64,000 nt of DNA from an uncultured Butyrivibrio sp. (lineage in GTDB: Bacteria; Bacillota; Clostridia; Lachnospirales; Lachnospiraceae): positions 97,925 through 161,924 of the forward strand of contig CAMENP010000003.1 of NCBI GenBank assembly GCA_945928575.1. The letters are read 5' to 3'. The position numbers and the translations under genes are program-made. Numbering within the stretch: the stretch's first letter is position 1; each line of letters begins with the position of its first letter. This document shows, piece after piece, positions 1-9,769 of this stretch. Under the pieces are notes generated by a model. It had not been told where the DNA came from. It did not search any database and saw only the letters and a program-made list of their open reading frames with translations.

Positions 1-2076
1 GCAGGTCACAGAACGGGATATGTTGTAAACTTAAGTGATACACCGGAAATTGATCCGGACAGAATCAGACCGCTTGAAGGAATCGTGCCGTCAAGCACGA
101 CGATTGATGAACGTATGATCAGGCTGGCATACTGGATGAAGACCAATTACGGTTCGACTATTAACCAGGCGCTTAAAACCGTAATTCCGGTTAAAGAGAA
201 GGTAAAACAGGTAAATAACAGGACTGTAAGACTTCTTATATCACCGGGAGAAGCCATATCTTTGGCGGAAGAATACAGGACGTCGAAGAGAAAACAATCC
301 GAAATACTTAAATTCCTGTCAGAAAATCCGGTATGTGACTACCGGAAAATTATTGAACGGATGGGCCAGGTAAGACAGTCACTGACCGCACTGTCGGATG
401 CGGGTCTTATCGAGATAAATACGCAGAGGGTATTCAGAAATGAACTGGAGGCGGCAGAGGATTTCCGCAATGTTGCAAGCCTAAATGCCGAGCAGCGGGC
501 CGTCTGTGATGCTATAATAAATGATTATGACAATAATGATATGACACCATGTCTTATTAAAGGCGTGACAGGAAGCGGCAAGACTGAAGTGTATATGGAG
601 ATAATACAGCATGTCCTGGCAAAAGGCAGGGAAGTTATAGTGCTTATTCCCGAGATTTCTCTTACGTATCAGACTATAATGCGCTTTTATGCAAGGTTTG
701 GCAATGTTGTATCGGTCATAAATTCAAGACTTTCCAAAGGCGAGAAGTACGACAGATTTGAACTTGCGGCTAAAGGCAGGATTAAGATAATGGTTGGCCC
801 GAGGTCAGCCCTTTTTACCCCTTTTAATAACCTCGGCGCGGTTATAATTGATGAAGAGCACGAGAGTGCATATCAGAGCGAGACGATTCCGAGATATCAC
901 GCGCGGGAGACGGCAATAGAACTTGCAAGAATGACAGGAGCCAAAGTAATAATGGGTTCTGCCACCCCTTCACTGGAAGCATTTAACAGATGCAAGAACG
1001 GGATATATAAATTATACCGTCTCGACAACAGGGCCGGAAATGCCACCATTCCCGATGTGGATGTGGTTGACCTGCGCGATGAAATGAAAAAAGGCAATCG
1101 TACAATGTTCAGTACAAAGCTTAAGAATCTTATGCAGGAGAAACTTGACGCCGGCGAGCAGATAATGCTTTTCCTCAACAGAAGAGGATATCAGGGCTTT
1201 ATTAATTGCAGAGACTGCGGGAATGTGATACAATGTCCTCATTGTGATGTGTCACTTACGCTTCACGGACGTAACCGATTGGTGTGCCATTATTGCGGAT
1301 ATGAGACGGTTTTTAACCACATATGTCCCAAATGCGGCTCCAAATATATAGGAGCATTCAAGGCAGGTACAGAGAAAGTGGAGGAAGAGACCCGTAAGAT
1401 TTTTCCGCATGCATCAGTATTAAGAATGGATCTGGATACAACCTCCGGAAAGGAAGGACACAGAAATATACTTGAGAAATTTGCGTCACATGAAGCGGAT
1501 ATACTTATAGGAACGCAGATGATAGTCAAGGGACACGACTTCGCAGATGTGACTCTTGTCGGTATCCTGCTTGCGGATATGTCACTTCATTGCAGCGATT
1601 ACAGGGCGGCAGAGATTACTTTTGATCTGCTGACACAGGCTGCGGGAAGAGCAGGACGCGGTGACAGGAAGGGTAATGTTGTGATACAGACATATGACCC
1701 GGAACATTACAGTATCGTTCATGCGGCCGAGCAGGATTATGATGCTTTCTATGATGAAGAAATGGGATATCGTGAACTTATGGGATATCCGCCATCCAAT
1801 CATATGATGGCCGTCAGGATTTCATGTGCCGATGCCGCTCTTGCAACTGAGCTTTCCGATGAACTTTATAAGCTCACTTCGGTAAACGACAGAGTGAATG
1901 TAATCGGACCGGCCGACGCGGCGGTGTATAAGATTAATGATATCTATAATAGAGTAATATATTATAAGTGCGGCGATTATACGCTGTTAACACAAATAAA
2001 AGATATAATAGAGAATTATCTTAAATGTGACATGACACATTACAGAGAGTGCCGTGTTATATTTGATTTCAGGTAA
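1..2076 (+). CDS. priA: Primosomal protein N' (replication restart helicase PriA), 5'-truncated by window edge
   Basis: PriA is the SF2 DNA helicase that reloads the replisome at stalled forks. The reading frame is open from base 1, so the true start lies upstream. The first visible residues belong to the N-terminal 3'-DNA-binding domain. In order follow a Walker A motif (GVTGSGKT, Lys codon at 580), the DEEH Walker B box (about 850), four CxxC pairs forming the PriA zinc-binding insertion (about 1207-1344) and helicase motif VI (QAAGRAGRG, about 1635-1665). An internal GTG at 85 is not a plausible start because homology continues upstream of it. The gene heads a same-strand run of ten genes with short gaps or overlaps, and def follows after 19 nt. 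Identification is very secure. Confidence 0.96.
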   Translation, partial: AGHRTGYVVNLSDTPEIDPDRIRPLEGIVPSSTTIDERMIRLAYWMKTNYGSTINQALKTVIPVKEKVKQVNNRTVRLLISPGEAISLAEEYRTSKRKQSEILKFLSENPVCDYRKIIERMGQVRQSLTALSDAGLIEINTQRVFRNELEAAEDFRNVASLNAEQRAVCDAIINDYDNNDMTPCLIKGVTGSGKTEVYMEIIQHVLAKGREVIVLIPEISLTYQTIMRFYARFGNVVSVINSRLSKGEKYDRFELAAKGRIKIMVGPRSALFTPFNNLGAVIIDEEHESAYQSETIPRYHARETAIELARMTGAKVIMGSATPSLEAFNRCKNGIYKLYRLDNRAGNATIPDVDVVDLRDEMKKGNRTMFSTKLKNLMQEKLDAGEQIMLFLNRRGYQGFINCRDCGNVIQCPHCDVSLTLHGRNRLVCHYCGYETVFNHICPKCGSKYIGAFKAGTEKVEEETRKIFPHASVLRMDLDTTSGKEGHRNILEKFASHEADILIGTQMIVKGHDFADVTLVGILLADMSLHCSDYRAAEITFDLLTQAAGRAGRGDRKGNVVIQTYDPEHYSIVHAAEQDYDAFYDEEMGYRELMGYPPSNHMMAVRISCADAALATELSDELYKLTSVNDRVNVIGPADAAVYKINDIYNRVIYYKCGDYTLLTQIKDIIENYLKCDMTHYRECRVIFDFR

Positions 2077-2095
2077 TTCGGTAAGGAGACACGAA

Positions 2096-2566
2096 ATGGC
2101 TTTAAGAAAAATAAGAACTGAAGGCGATCCGATTTTAAGAAAAATCTGCAAGCCGGTAACGCAGGTTGACGACAGAACCAGGGAACTCATCGGAGATATG
2201 CTTGATACCATGTATGACGCAGACGGCGTCGGACTTGCGGCACCACAGGTCGGAATACTTAAGAGAATCGTGGTAATTGATGTAGGAGACGGCCCTGTTG
2301 TTATGGTTAATCCGGAAATTCTCGAAACATCCGGAAGCCAGACAGGTCAGGAAGGATGTTTAAGCATTCCGGGCAAAGCAGGAATAGTAACAAGGCCTAT
2401 GTACGTCAAAGCCAAAGCATACGATGAAAATATGAGTGAATATGAAATAGAGGGAGAAGAACTGATGGCCAGAGCAATATGCCATGAACTTGCACACCTT
2501 GACGGAGATCTTTACATCGACCATATCGAAGGTGAACTTATGGACGTAGTGGCAGGCGAGGAGTAA
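2096..2566 (+). CDS. def: Peptide deformylase
   Basis: A metal-dependent amidase that removes the formyl group from nascent N-terminal fMet. All three family motifs are present: GVGLAAPQ, EGCLS and the metal-binding HELAH. The 156-aa length is normal. A longer frame reaches back to 2054 inside priA, but the ATG at 2096 sits 7 nt after TAAGGAG and gives the family-typical start MALRKI, so it was preferred. Three bases separate it from fmt, its functional partner: Fmt adds the formyl group that Def removes. Confidence 0.95.
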   Translation: MALRKIRTEGDPILRKICKPVTQVDDRTRELIGDMLDTMYDADGVGLAAPQVGILKRIVVIDVGDGPVVMVNPEILETSGSQTGQEGCLSIPGKAGIVTRPMYVKAKAYDENMSEYEIEGEELMARAICHELAHLDGDLYIDHIEGELMDVVAGEE

Positions 2567-2569
2567 AGT

Positions 2570-3499
2570 ATGAGAGTTGTATTTATGGGAACGCCGGATT
2601 TTGCAGTCGGAACACTTGATGCGATAATCCGCGCAGGACATAAAGTTGAGGCTGTGATCACACAGCCGGACAAACCGCACGGAAGAAGCGGAAAGCTTGT
2701 TTTTCCGCCGGTTAAAGAAAAAGCACTTGAATATAATATACCGGTATTCCAGCCGGTAAAGCTGCGCCAGTCCGATGTGATTGACAAATTAAAAGAAATT
2801 AATCCGGATGTAATAGTTGTAGTTGCATTCGGACAGATTCTTCCAAAGAGTGTACTGGAACTTCCGCGTTACGGATGTGTCAATGTGCATGCGTCACTGC
2901 TTCCGAAATACAGAGGTGCAGCTCCGATACAGTGGGCTGTTATCAACGGAGACGAAGAAAGCGGCGTGACGACGATGCTTATGAATGACGGCATTGATAC
3001 GGGCGATATGCTTAAAGTGCGCAAATACAAGCTTGCACCTAATGAGACCGGGGGAAGCCTTTTTGATAAATTGTCAATTCTCGGAGCAGGACTATTGTTA
3101 GAGACACTTGATGACCTTGAAAAAGGAGTATTGACACCTGTGCCGCAGACAGGGGAGGCAACATATGCCGGAAAGCTTGATAAAGCACTCGGACATATTG
3201 ATTTTACGCATCCGGCGGCAGAGACCGAAAGACTGATACGAGGCCTTAACCCATGGCCGAGCGCATATACATCCCTTGATGGCAAAACACTCAAAATCTG
3301 GCATGCGGATGTCGATGCAGCGCCTGATACGGACAAGGCACCGGGAACAGTATATGCGGTAGATAAGAACGGAATATATGTCATGACCGGAGATGGTGGG
3401 CTGATAATAAGAGAACTCCAGCTTGAAGGCCGCAAGAGAATGAGTACCAGCGATTTTCTGCGCGGATATAGCATAAAGGAAGATACGGTGCTTGGATAG
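2570..3499 (+). CDS. fmt: Methionyl-tRNA formyltransferase
   Basis: Transfers a formyl group from 10-formyl-THF to Met-tRNAfMet for initiation. The N-terminal Rossmann formyltransferase domain begins MRVVFMGTPDFA. The folate-site signature HASLLPKYRGAAPI lies near residues 108-121, followed by the conserved DTGD segment. The C-terminal OB-fold-like tRNA-binding region is complete. The 309-aa length is typical. The start lies 3 nt after the def stop, with GAGGAG overlapping the end of def, which suggests translational coupling. The zinc metallopeptidase often found between fmt and rsmB in clostridia is absent. Confidence 0.95.
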   Translation: MRVVFMGTPDFAVGTLDAIIRAGHKVEAVITQPDKPHGRSGKLVFPPVKEKALEYNIPVFQPVKLRQSDVIDKLKEINPDVIVVVAFGQILPKSVLELPRYGCVNVHASLLPKYRGAAPIQWAVINGDEESGVTTMLMNDGIDTGDMLKVRKYKLAPNETGGSLFDKLSILGAGLLLETLDDLEKGVLTPVPQTGEATYAGKLDKALGHIDFTHPAAETERLIRGLNPWPSAYTSLDGKTLKIWHADVDAAPDTDKAPGTVYAVDKNGIYVMTGDGGLIIRELQLEGRKRMSTSDFLRGYSIKEDTVLG

Positions 3500-3517
3500 A
3501 ACAGGAGAATATATTAC

Positions 3518-4864
3518 ATGCAGGTTAATACAAGAAATGTAATATTGGATATATTGACAGAGGTGAATGAGAACGGCAGATATGTTAATAAAGTGCTTAA
3601 TGAAGCACTTCGCAAATATCAATACCTTTCCCACGAAGAGAGGGCTTTTATCTCACAGGTTGTACTTGGATGTGTAGAGAGAAAAATAACACTTGATTAT
3701 ATTATCAATCTTTTTTCCAAAGTCAAAGTTAACAAAATGAAGCCCGTGATCCGCAATATAATGCGCATGGGAACATATCAGATAATATATATGGACAAAA
3801 CAGGCGATTTTGCTGCATGCGATGAATCTGTCAGACTTGCCGCAAAACGTGGATTTGCGACTCTTAAAGGCTTTGTAAATGGTGTTTTAAGAAATATATC
3901 ACGCAATAAGGCATCCATAAAATATCCGGATAAAACATCCGGAGATTATCTGTCCGTTACATATTCGACTCCGCAATGGATCTGCGATATGTGGGCCGGT
4001 GCATATGGGTATGATAATGCAGAGAAAATGCTGGCATCGCAGTTTGAAACGGGGCCGCTTACAATAAGGTGTAATACATCTTTACTCAGGGCAGATGAAC
4101 TGGCAGACAGGCTCGCATCGCATAATATTAAAGCGGTTGTGCGTGATGATATTACCGAGGCATTGCAGATAACTGGATATGACTATCTCGAAGGAATAGA
4201 TGAATTTAACAAGGGATTGTTCACGGTGCAGGATCTTTCGTCAATGCTTGTCAGATACGCGGCAGCACCACAACCCGATGATGTCGTTATTGATGTCTGT
4301 GCAGCCCCGGGCGGAAAAAGCATGCATATTGCACAATGTCTAACCGGTAAAGGTTATGTTGATGCCAGGGACGTATCGGATGCCAAGACACAGATTATCA
4401 GACAGAATGCCAAGCGTATGGGAATTACCAATATCAAAGTCAGCACGGCCGACGCGCTTGTGCCTGATGATAATATGATACAGAAGGCGGATATTGTCAT
4501 AGCGGATCTTCCATGTTCCGGTCTCGGAGTTCTTAATAAGAAACCGGATATCAAGTACCATATCACACCGGAAGCATTGAAGGAACTTGCCGGGTTACAA
4601 CGTAAAATACTTGATACGGTAAATGCTTATGTCAGAAAAGGCGGTACACTCGTATACAGTACATGTACCGTGAATCCGGAAGAAAATGTCCGGAATGCAT
4701 TGTGGTTTGCCGCAGAATATGATTTTGACATTGTCAATCTTGCCGGAAGGATACCGGCAAAGCTGGCACCATGCGTTGACGGCAACGGCTTTGTACAGAT
4801 AATGCCGGGAATGTTTGACAATGACTTTGATGGATTTTTTATAGCGGCATTTGTAAGGCGGTAA
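3518..4864 (+). CDS. rsmB: 16S rRNA (cytosine-967-C5)-methyltransferase
   Basis: A SAM-dependent RNA m5C methyltransferase of the Fmu/Sun family acting on 16S rRNA. The first ~130 residues form the NusB-like RNA-binding domain. The catalytic domain has the SAM loop DVCAAPGGKS, the motif IV cysteine (DLPCSG, Cys333) and the motif VI cysteine (STCT, Cys383), the pair expected in m5C enzymes. Its 448-aa length is normal. Eighteen bases separate it from fmt and seven from rlmN, so it sits within the operon. Confidence 0.94.
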   Translation: MQVNTRNVILDILTEVNENGRYVNKVLNEALRKYQYLSHEERAFISQVVLGCVERKITLDYIINLFSKVKVNKMKPVIRNIMRMGTYQIIYMDKTGDFAACDESVRLAAKRGFATLKGFVNGVLRNISRNKASIKYPDKTSGDYLSVTYSTPQWICDMWAGAYGYDNAEKMLASQFETGPLTIRCNTSLLRADELADRLASHNIKAVVRDDITEALQITGYDYLEGIDEFNKGLFTVQDLSSMLVRYAAAPQPDDVVIDVCAAPGGKSMHIAQCLTGKGYVDARDVSDAKTQIIRQNAKRMGITNIKVSTADALVPDDNMIQKADIVIADLPCSGLGVLNKKPDIKYHITPEALKELAGLQRKILDTVNAYVRKGGTLVYSTCTVNPEENVRNALWFAAEYDFDIVNLAGRIPAKLAPCVDGNGFVQIMPGMFDNDFDGFFIAAFVRR

Positions 4865-4871
4865 TAAAATT

Positions 4872-5924
4872 ATGTTGAAAACAGATATCAAATCTATGAA
4901 TCTGGAAGAATTAACTGAATATATAAAGAGTATCGGTCAGCCTGCATTCAGGGCAAAACAGCTCTATGAGTGGATGCATGTAAAGTTAGCCGGCAGTTAT
5001 GATGAGATGAGCAATATTCCGGCCGCTCTTAAGCAGAGGCTTTATGACGAATGTGATATGCCCGTACATGAGATGGTAAGAAAGCAGGTTTCGGCAGAAG
5101 ACAAAACAGCAAAATATCTTTTCAGGCTTGAAGACGGAAATCTCATAGAAAGCGTACTTATGCATTATCATCATGGAAATTCCGTATGTATATCATCACA
5201 GGTCGGATGCCGTATGGGATGCCGGTTCTGCGCATCGACGCTTGACGGACTTGAGCGTAACCTAAGACCGTCGGAGATGCTTGACCAGATATACAGAATA
5301 CAGAAAGATTCCGGTGAACGGGTGTCCAATGTGGTTGTAATGGGTTCCGGCGAACCTTTTGATAATTTTGATAATCTTATTAAATTCGAGCAATTGCTTA
5401 CGGATGAAAACGGGCTTAATATAAGCGCCAGAAACCTGACAGTGTCCACATGCGGCATAGTACCCAACATATACAGACTTGCCGATATGAAACTCCAACT
5501 GACGCTTGCGATATCGCTTCATGCGCCGAATGACGAGAGGCGTAAGGCTCTTATGCCGATTGCCAACAAATATTCGATAGCTGAGATCATGGAAGCATGC
5601 AGGTATTACATAAATAAGACAGGACGAAGAGTTACTTTTGAATACAGCCTGGTTAAGGGAGAGAATGACACGGATGAGTGTGCAGCCGAGCTTTCAGAGC
5701 TTGTCAAGGGCATGAACTGCCACATAAATCTCATTCCCGTGAACCCGATCAAAGAGCGTGATTTCAGGCAGTCGGACATTGACCGGATCAACAAATTTAA
5801 AAATAAACTTGAAAAAAACAGAATTAATGTTACTATAAGAAGAGAAATGGGCAGAGATATAGATGGTGCCTGTGGACAGCTTAGAAAGAGTTATATGGAA
5901 ATACATCCAAAGGAGCAGCTATGA
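4872..5924 (+). CDS. rlmN: Dual-specificity 23S rRNA/tRNA adenine-C2 methyltransferase
   Basis: A radical-SAM enzyme that makes m2A in 23S rRNA (A2503 in E. coli numbering) and in some tRNAs. The CxxxCxxC cluster ligands are Cys113, Cys117 and Cys120. The C-terminal CGQL motif holds the second catalytic cysteine (Cys334), so it is not a degraded copy. The 350-aa length is typical. Its last bases overlap the prpC start as ATGA. The Cfr resistance enzymes are relatives, but the rsmB-rlmN-prpC context supports RlmN. Confidence 0.95.
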   Translation: MLKTDIKSMNLEELTEYIKSIGQPAFRAKQLYEWMHVKLAGSYDEMSNIPAALKQRLYDECDMPVHEMVRKQVSAEDKTAKYLFRLEDGNLIESVLMHYHHGNSVCISSQVGCRMGCRFCASTLDGLERNLRPSEMLDQIYRIQKDSGERVSNVVVMGSGEPFDNFDNLIKFEQLLTDENGLNISARNLTVSTCGIVPNIYRLADMKLQLTLAISLHAPNDERRKALMPIANKYSIAEIMEACRYYINKTGRRVTFEYSLVKGENDTDECAAELSELVKGMNCHINLIPVNPIKERDFRQSDIDRINKFKNKLEKNRINVTIRREMGRDIDGACGQLRKSYMEIHPKEQL

Positions 5925-6643
5925 TAAAAGCATATGCGCTGACGGACGTTGGCAGAATGCGAAGTGTTAATCAGGATTATGTGTACTGTACAAGTAAGCC
6001 TGTCGGCAAGCTGCCGAACCTTTATATTGTAGCAGACGGTATGGGAGGGCATAAGGCCGGAGATCTGGCAAGCCGTTTTTCCGTGCAGTCATTTACCGAC
6101 AGTGTAAAGTCGTCAGACAGTGATAATCCGATCACAATTATTTCAGATGCAATTAAATACACGAACAGTGAACTTTTGAAGCTTGCCGCTACATCTGCGG
6201 ATTATACCGGGATGGGAACAACATTTGTCGTTGCAACTGTTTTTGGCAGTTCAATGTATGTTGCGAATGTGGGAGACAGCAGATTATATGTGCTTGGAGA
6301 CGAATTCAGACAGGTTACAAGAGACCATTCGCTTGTAGAAGAGATGGTAAGTAACGGTACGATAGACAGGGCACAGGCGCGTACCCACGAGAAGAAGAAT
6401 GTTATTACGAGAGCTATCGGCGGCAGCGAAGATGTCATGGCGGATTTCTTTGAAGTTGAACTTGGAAAGAATGACACCGTTTTTATGTGTTCCGACGGAT
6501 TGACGAACATGATAGAAGACTCACAGATAGCATCCATACTGAACAGTAACAGAGAAATAGATGAACGTGCGCAGATGCTTATAGATCTTGCGAACGAGCG
6601 TGGCGGTAAGGATAATATTTCAATAATAATAATAGAACCTTAG
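5921..6643 (+). CDS. prpC: PP2C-family Ser/Thr protein phosphatase (PrpC/Stp)
   Basis: A Mn/Mg-dependent phosphatase that opposes the kinase encoded directly downstream. Family signatures seen are the N-terminal MRSVNQD segment, DGMGGH (metal-binding Asp), the NVGDSR box, the DHS segment and SDGLT near the C-terminus. It is a 240-aa cytosolic protein without membrane segments. Its start overlaps the rlmN stop by 4 nt and prkC begins 15 nt later, the conserved Firmicutes phosphatase/kinase pair. Confidence 0.94.
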   Translation: MIKAYALTDVGRMRSVNQDYVYCTSKPVGKLPNLYIVADGMGGHKAGDLASRFSVQSFTDSVKSSDSDNPITIISDAIKYTNSELLKLAATSADYTGMGTTFVVATVFGSSMYVANVGDSRLYVLGDEFRQVTRDHSLVEEMVSNGTIDRAQARTHEKKNVITRAIGGSEDVMADFFEVELGKNDTVFMCSDGLTNMIEDSQIASILNSNREIDERAQMLIDLANERGGKDNISIIIIEP

Positions 6644-6658
6644 AAAGCAGGAGGGAAC

Positions 6659-8884
6659 ATGTTAAGAGAAGGAATGTTTATAGCGGACAGATACGAGATC
6701 CTCGAGAAAATAGGCTCAGGAGGAATGGCTGACGTATATAAGGCAAAATGCCATAAATTAAACAGATATGTTGCGATAAAGGTACTTAAGCCTGAATTTT
6801 GTGAGGATAAGACTTTTGTAGCCAAATTCCGTGCGGAGGCGCAGTCTGCCGCAGGTCTTGTTCACTCCAACATTGTGAGCATATATGACACCGGAGAGGA
6901 AAACGGAATATATTACATCGTAATGGAGCTTGTTGAGGGAATTACACTCAAGAAATATATTGAGAAGAAGGGCAAGCTTGGCGTGCGTGAGGCAGTCAGC
7001 GTTGCCATTCAGGTAGCCCAGGGAATCGAAGCTGCACATAAGCATCATATAGTACACAGAGACATTAAGCCTCAGAACATAATAATTTCCAAAGAAGGAA
7101 AGGTAAAAGTGACCGATTTCGGTATTGCGAGGGCAGCATCTTCCAATACCATTAATTCTTCTGTTATGGGATCTGTTCATTATATATCACCTGAACAGGC
7201 AAGAGGCGGATACAGTGATGAGAAGAGTGATATTTATTCATTCGGTATCACACTTTTTGAGATGCTTACCGGACGTGTCCCTTTTGAAGGAGACACAACC
7301 GTTGCTGTAGCATTGCAGCATATCCAGGAGGATATGGTTTCACCGAGAAAATATCTTCCGGATATTCCTATCAGTGTAGAGAAAATAGTACTTAAGTGTA
7401 CACAGAAGAAGACCGACAGAAGATATCAGAATATGACTGATCTTATAGCGGACCTCAAGCGTTCTTTAGTGACTCCGAATGAGGATTTTGTTGTTATTTC
7501 GTCGGTTGTGCCTAACGGTGTGACACAGATGATAGATGATGATGAACTTGCGGAGATAAGCCACAGGGCAGCAAGAAAGCCAAAGGATACGACGCCGGCA
7601 GTGAATCCGGCTAACGATATTCAGGATTCATATGAAGACGATAGTCAGGAAACAGACGATGATGACCAGGATATTGAGCTTACGGAGGAAGATGACAAAG
7701 ATACTGCCGCTTCCAAGAAAATAGACAGGGTTATAACAATCCTCGGAATAGCCGTAGGTGTCGTGATACTTGTTATAACAATTATCGTAATCGTGAAAAT
7801 GGTAAAGCTTTTCTCTACCGGAAGCAGCACATCATCAATTTCAAAGGCGACACAGGAAGAGACAGGAGATAAGGTAGAAGTACCGAAGCTTACGGGTTAC
7901 ACATATGACGAAGCTGAGGCAGAACTTAATAAGCTTGGACTCGGAATCCGTAAAATAGAAGATTATTCGGATCTTTATGAAGAGGGCAAAATATTCGAAC
8001 AGAGTGTTGAAGCCGGAGATATGGTAGCCAAGAACACAACGATCGTTGTTTCGGTAAGTAAGGGTACATCCACATTTGAGATGCCTGATGTAATAGGAAA
8101 GACACAGACATCAGCAGAGTACACACTCAGGAATAAGAACCTTACTCCGACATATAAGTACGAAGAGACAGATGATGAAAGCAAGATAAACACTGTTGCA
8201 TCAACTGATCCTAAGGCGGGAGATACCGTCAAGAGCGGAGATACCGTAACGATAACACTTTATAAGGGTGTGGCACAGAAGATGGCTAAAGTTCCTGATG
8301 TAAAGGGTTACACCAAGGAAGATGCAGAGAGTGAACTTAAGAGCCTTGGTTTCAATAATATTGAATATGAGTATGATTTTGATGACAAGGTTACTGAAGG
8401 CAAGGTAATATCACAGTCCGGAGCAACGGTTGGTGAGGAAGCACCTATAGATACAACAGCTATTACACTTGTAATAAGCAAGGGACCGAAGGCAACCGAA
8501 CCAGAGACCACGAAACCGGAAGAGACGAAGCCGGAAGAGACAAAGCCGCAGGAAACTGTAGCTGCAGGCGGTAAAATAACAGCTGATGTCAAATTCAGCG
8601 AACTTAGTGCCAAGATAGAGAATCCGGACGAAAATGCGGAGATAGTAATCAAATTTGAAGCTAATTACACAAGCACATCCGGTAAGGAAGCTAAGATGCA
8701 GGTAAGCTCTGTAAAACATAAATACGCAGAGTTTGTTGAACTCAGTGTACTTAAGATTGGCGAGACGATCGATAATATCGATACCTCAAAGGGCGTAACA
8801 TTAACTGCACATATTTCATACAAGGATGCCGAAGGTGCCGATAAGACCGTTGAAGTATCAGGTATTGCCGCAAAAGTGGAATAA
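6659..8884 (+). CDS. prkC: PASTA-domain Ser/Thr protein kinase PrkC/StkP type
   Basis: A membrane kinase that senses muropeptide or lipid II and phosphorylates division, cell-wall and translation proteins. Residues 10-270 form the kinase: glycine loop GSGGMADVYK, Lys41 (VAIK), catalytic Asp135 in HRDIKPQN, and DFG at 153-155. An acidic linker (about 310-350) precedes one transmembrane helix (about 357-382). Three PASTA repeats follow outside the cell, starting near residues 407, 469 and 544. A Thr/Pro/Glu spacer built on a TKPEE repeat then leads to an extra C-terminal domain of about 100 residues not found in the Bacillus protein. The start at 6659 follows GGAGG. Confidence 0.94.
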   Translation: MLREGMFIADRYEILEKIGSGGMADVYKAKCHKLNRYVAIKVLKPEFCEDKTFVAKFRAEAQSAAGLVHSNIVSIYDTGEENGIYYIVMELVEGITLKKYIEKKGKLGVREAVSVAIQVAQGIEAAHKHHIVHRDIKPQNIIISKEGKVKVTDFGIARAASSNTINSSVMGSVHYISPEQARGGYSDEKSDIYSFGITLFEMLTGRVPFEGDTTVAVALQHIQEDMVSPRKYLPDIPISVEKIVLKCTQKKTDRRYQNMTDLIADLKRSLVTPNEDFVVISSVVPNGVTQMIDDDELAEISHRAARKPKDTTPAVNPANDIQDSYEDDSQETDDDDQDIELTEEDDKDTAASKKIDRVITILGIAVGVVILVITIIVIVKMVKLFSTGSSTSSISKATQEETGDKVEVPKLTGYTYDEAEAELNKLGLGIRKIEDYSDLYEEGKIFEQSVEAGDMVAKNTTIVVSVSKGTSTFEMPDVIGKTQTSAEYTLRNKNLTPTYKYEETDDESKINTVASTDPKAGDTVKSGDTVTITLYKGVAQKMAKVPDVKGYTKEDAESELKSLGFNNIEYEYDFDDKVTEGKVISQSGATVGEEAPIDTTAITLVISKGPKATEPETTKPEETKPEETKPQETVAAGGKITADVKFSELSAKIENPDENAEIVIKFEANYTSTSGKEAKMQVSSVKHKYAEFVELSVLKIGETIDNIDTSKGVTLTAHISYKDAEGADKTVEVSGIAAKVE

Positions 8885-8887
8885 TTT

Positions 8888-9769
8888 ATGCAAGGTAAGA
8901 TAATCAAAGGAATAGCGGGATTTTATTATGTACACACTGCCTCGGACGACAGTGTGTACGAATGTAAGGCCAAAGGTGCATTCCGCAATATGAAGATTAA
9001 GCCACTGGTTGGTGATGATGTCGAATTTGATATCACCGATGCCGTTAATCATATCGGAAATGTCATTGATATTCTGCCGCGCAGAAATGAACTTATAAGA
9101 CCGGCAGTAGCCAACATTGATCAGGCCATGATCGTATTTGCATCAGTTTCGCCGGAACCTAATCTGAACCTGTTGAGCCGTTTTATGATCAATATGGACC
9201 GGAGCGGGATAAATACCATAATCTGTTTTAATAAGACCGATCAGGCGGATTCTGAAAGGATAGAAGAACTTTGCAATGTTTTTAAGGACAGCGGATGTAC
9301 GATAGTTACATCAAGTGTCGTTAAGAATGAAGGAATAGACGAATTGAAATCAATTCTTCACGGAAAGACAACCGCACTTGCGGGGCCGTCTGGCGTGGGT
9401 AAATCATCAATCCTGAATGCTGTTTTTCCGGATGCCAATTCACAGACAGGAGATATCAGTGCTAAGATAAACCGTGGTAAGCATACCACCAGGCACAGCG
9501 AGATATTCGCACTTCCCGGTAATACTTATATAATGGATACACCGGGATTTACCTCACTTGAATGTGACGGAATGGAAGCAGAAGATTTACGGTTCTATTT
9601 CAATGAATTCGACCGTTATGAAGGCAGGTGCCGTTTTAACGGATGTGTCCATGTCAATGAACCGGATTGCGCTGTCAAGGAAGCAGTGAATGAAGGTATA
9701 ATCAACAACACACGATATAATATTTATTTAAGCTTATATAATGAACTCAAATCTAAGAGGAAATATTAA
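8888..9769 (+). CDS. rsgA: Ribosome small subunit-dependent GTPase A
   Basis: A circularly permuted GTPase that checks late 30S assembly. It has an N-terminal OB fold, then the G4 motif NKTD, then the G1 loop GPSGVGKSS (about 166-174) and the G3 motif DTPGF. This permuted order is diagnostic. The C-terminal zinc-binding finger has the Cys/His set CRFNGC-H-C. The 293-aa length is typical. It starts 3 nt after prkC and ends overlapping the rpe start in TAATG. Confidence 0.95.
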   Translation: MQGKIIKGIAGFYYVHTASDDSVYECKAKGAFRNMKIKPLVGDDVEFDITDAVNHIGNVIDILPRRNELIRPAVANIDQAMIVFASVSPEPNLNLLSRFMINMDRSGINTIICFNKTDQADSERIEELCNVFKDSGCTIVTSSVVKNEGIDELKSILHGKTTALAGPSGVGKSSILNAVFPDANSQTGDISAKINRGKHTTRHSEIFALPGNTYIMDTPGFTSLECDGMEAEDLRFYFNEFDRYEGRCRFNGCVHVNEPDCAVKEAVNEGIINNTRYNIYLSLYNELKSKRKY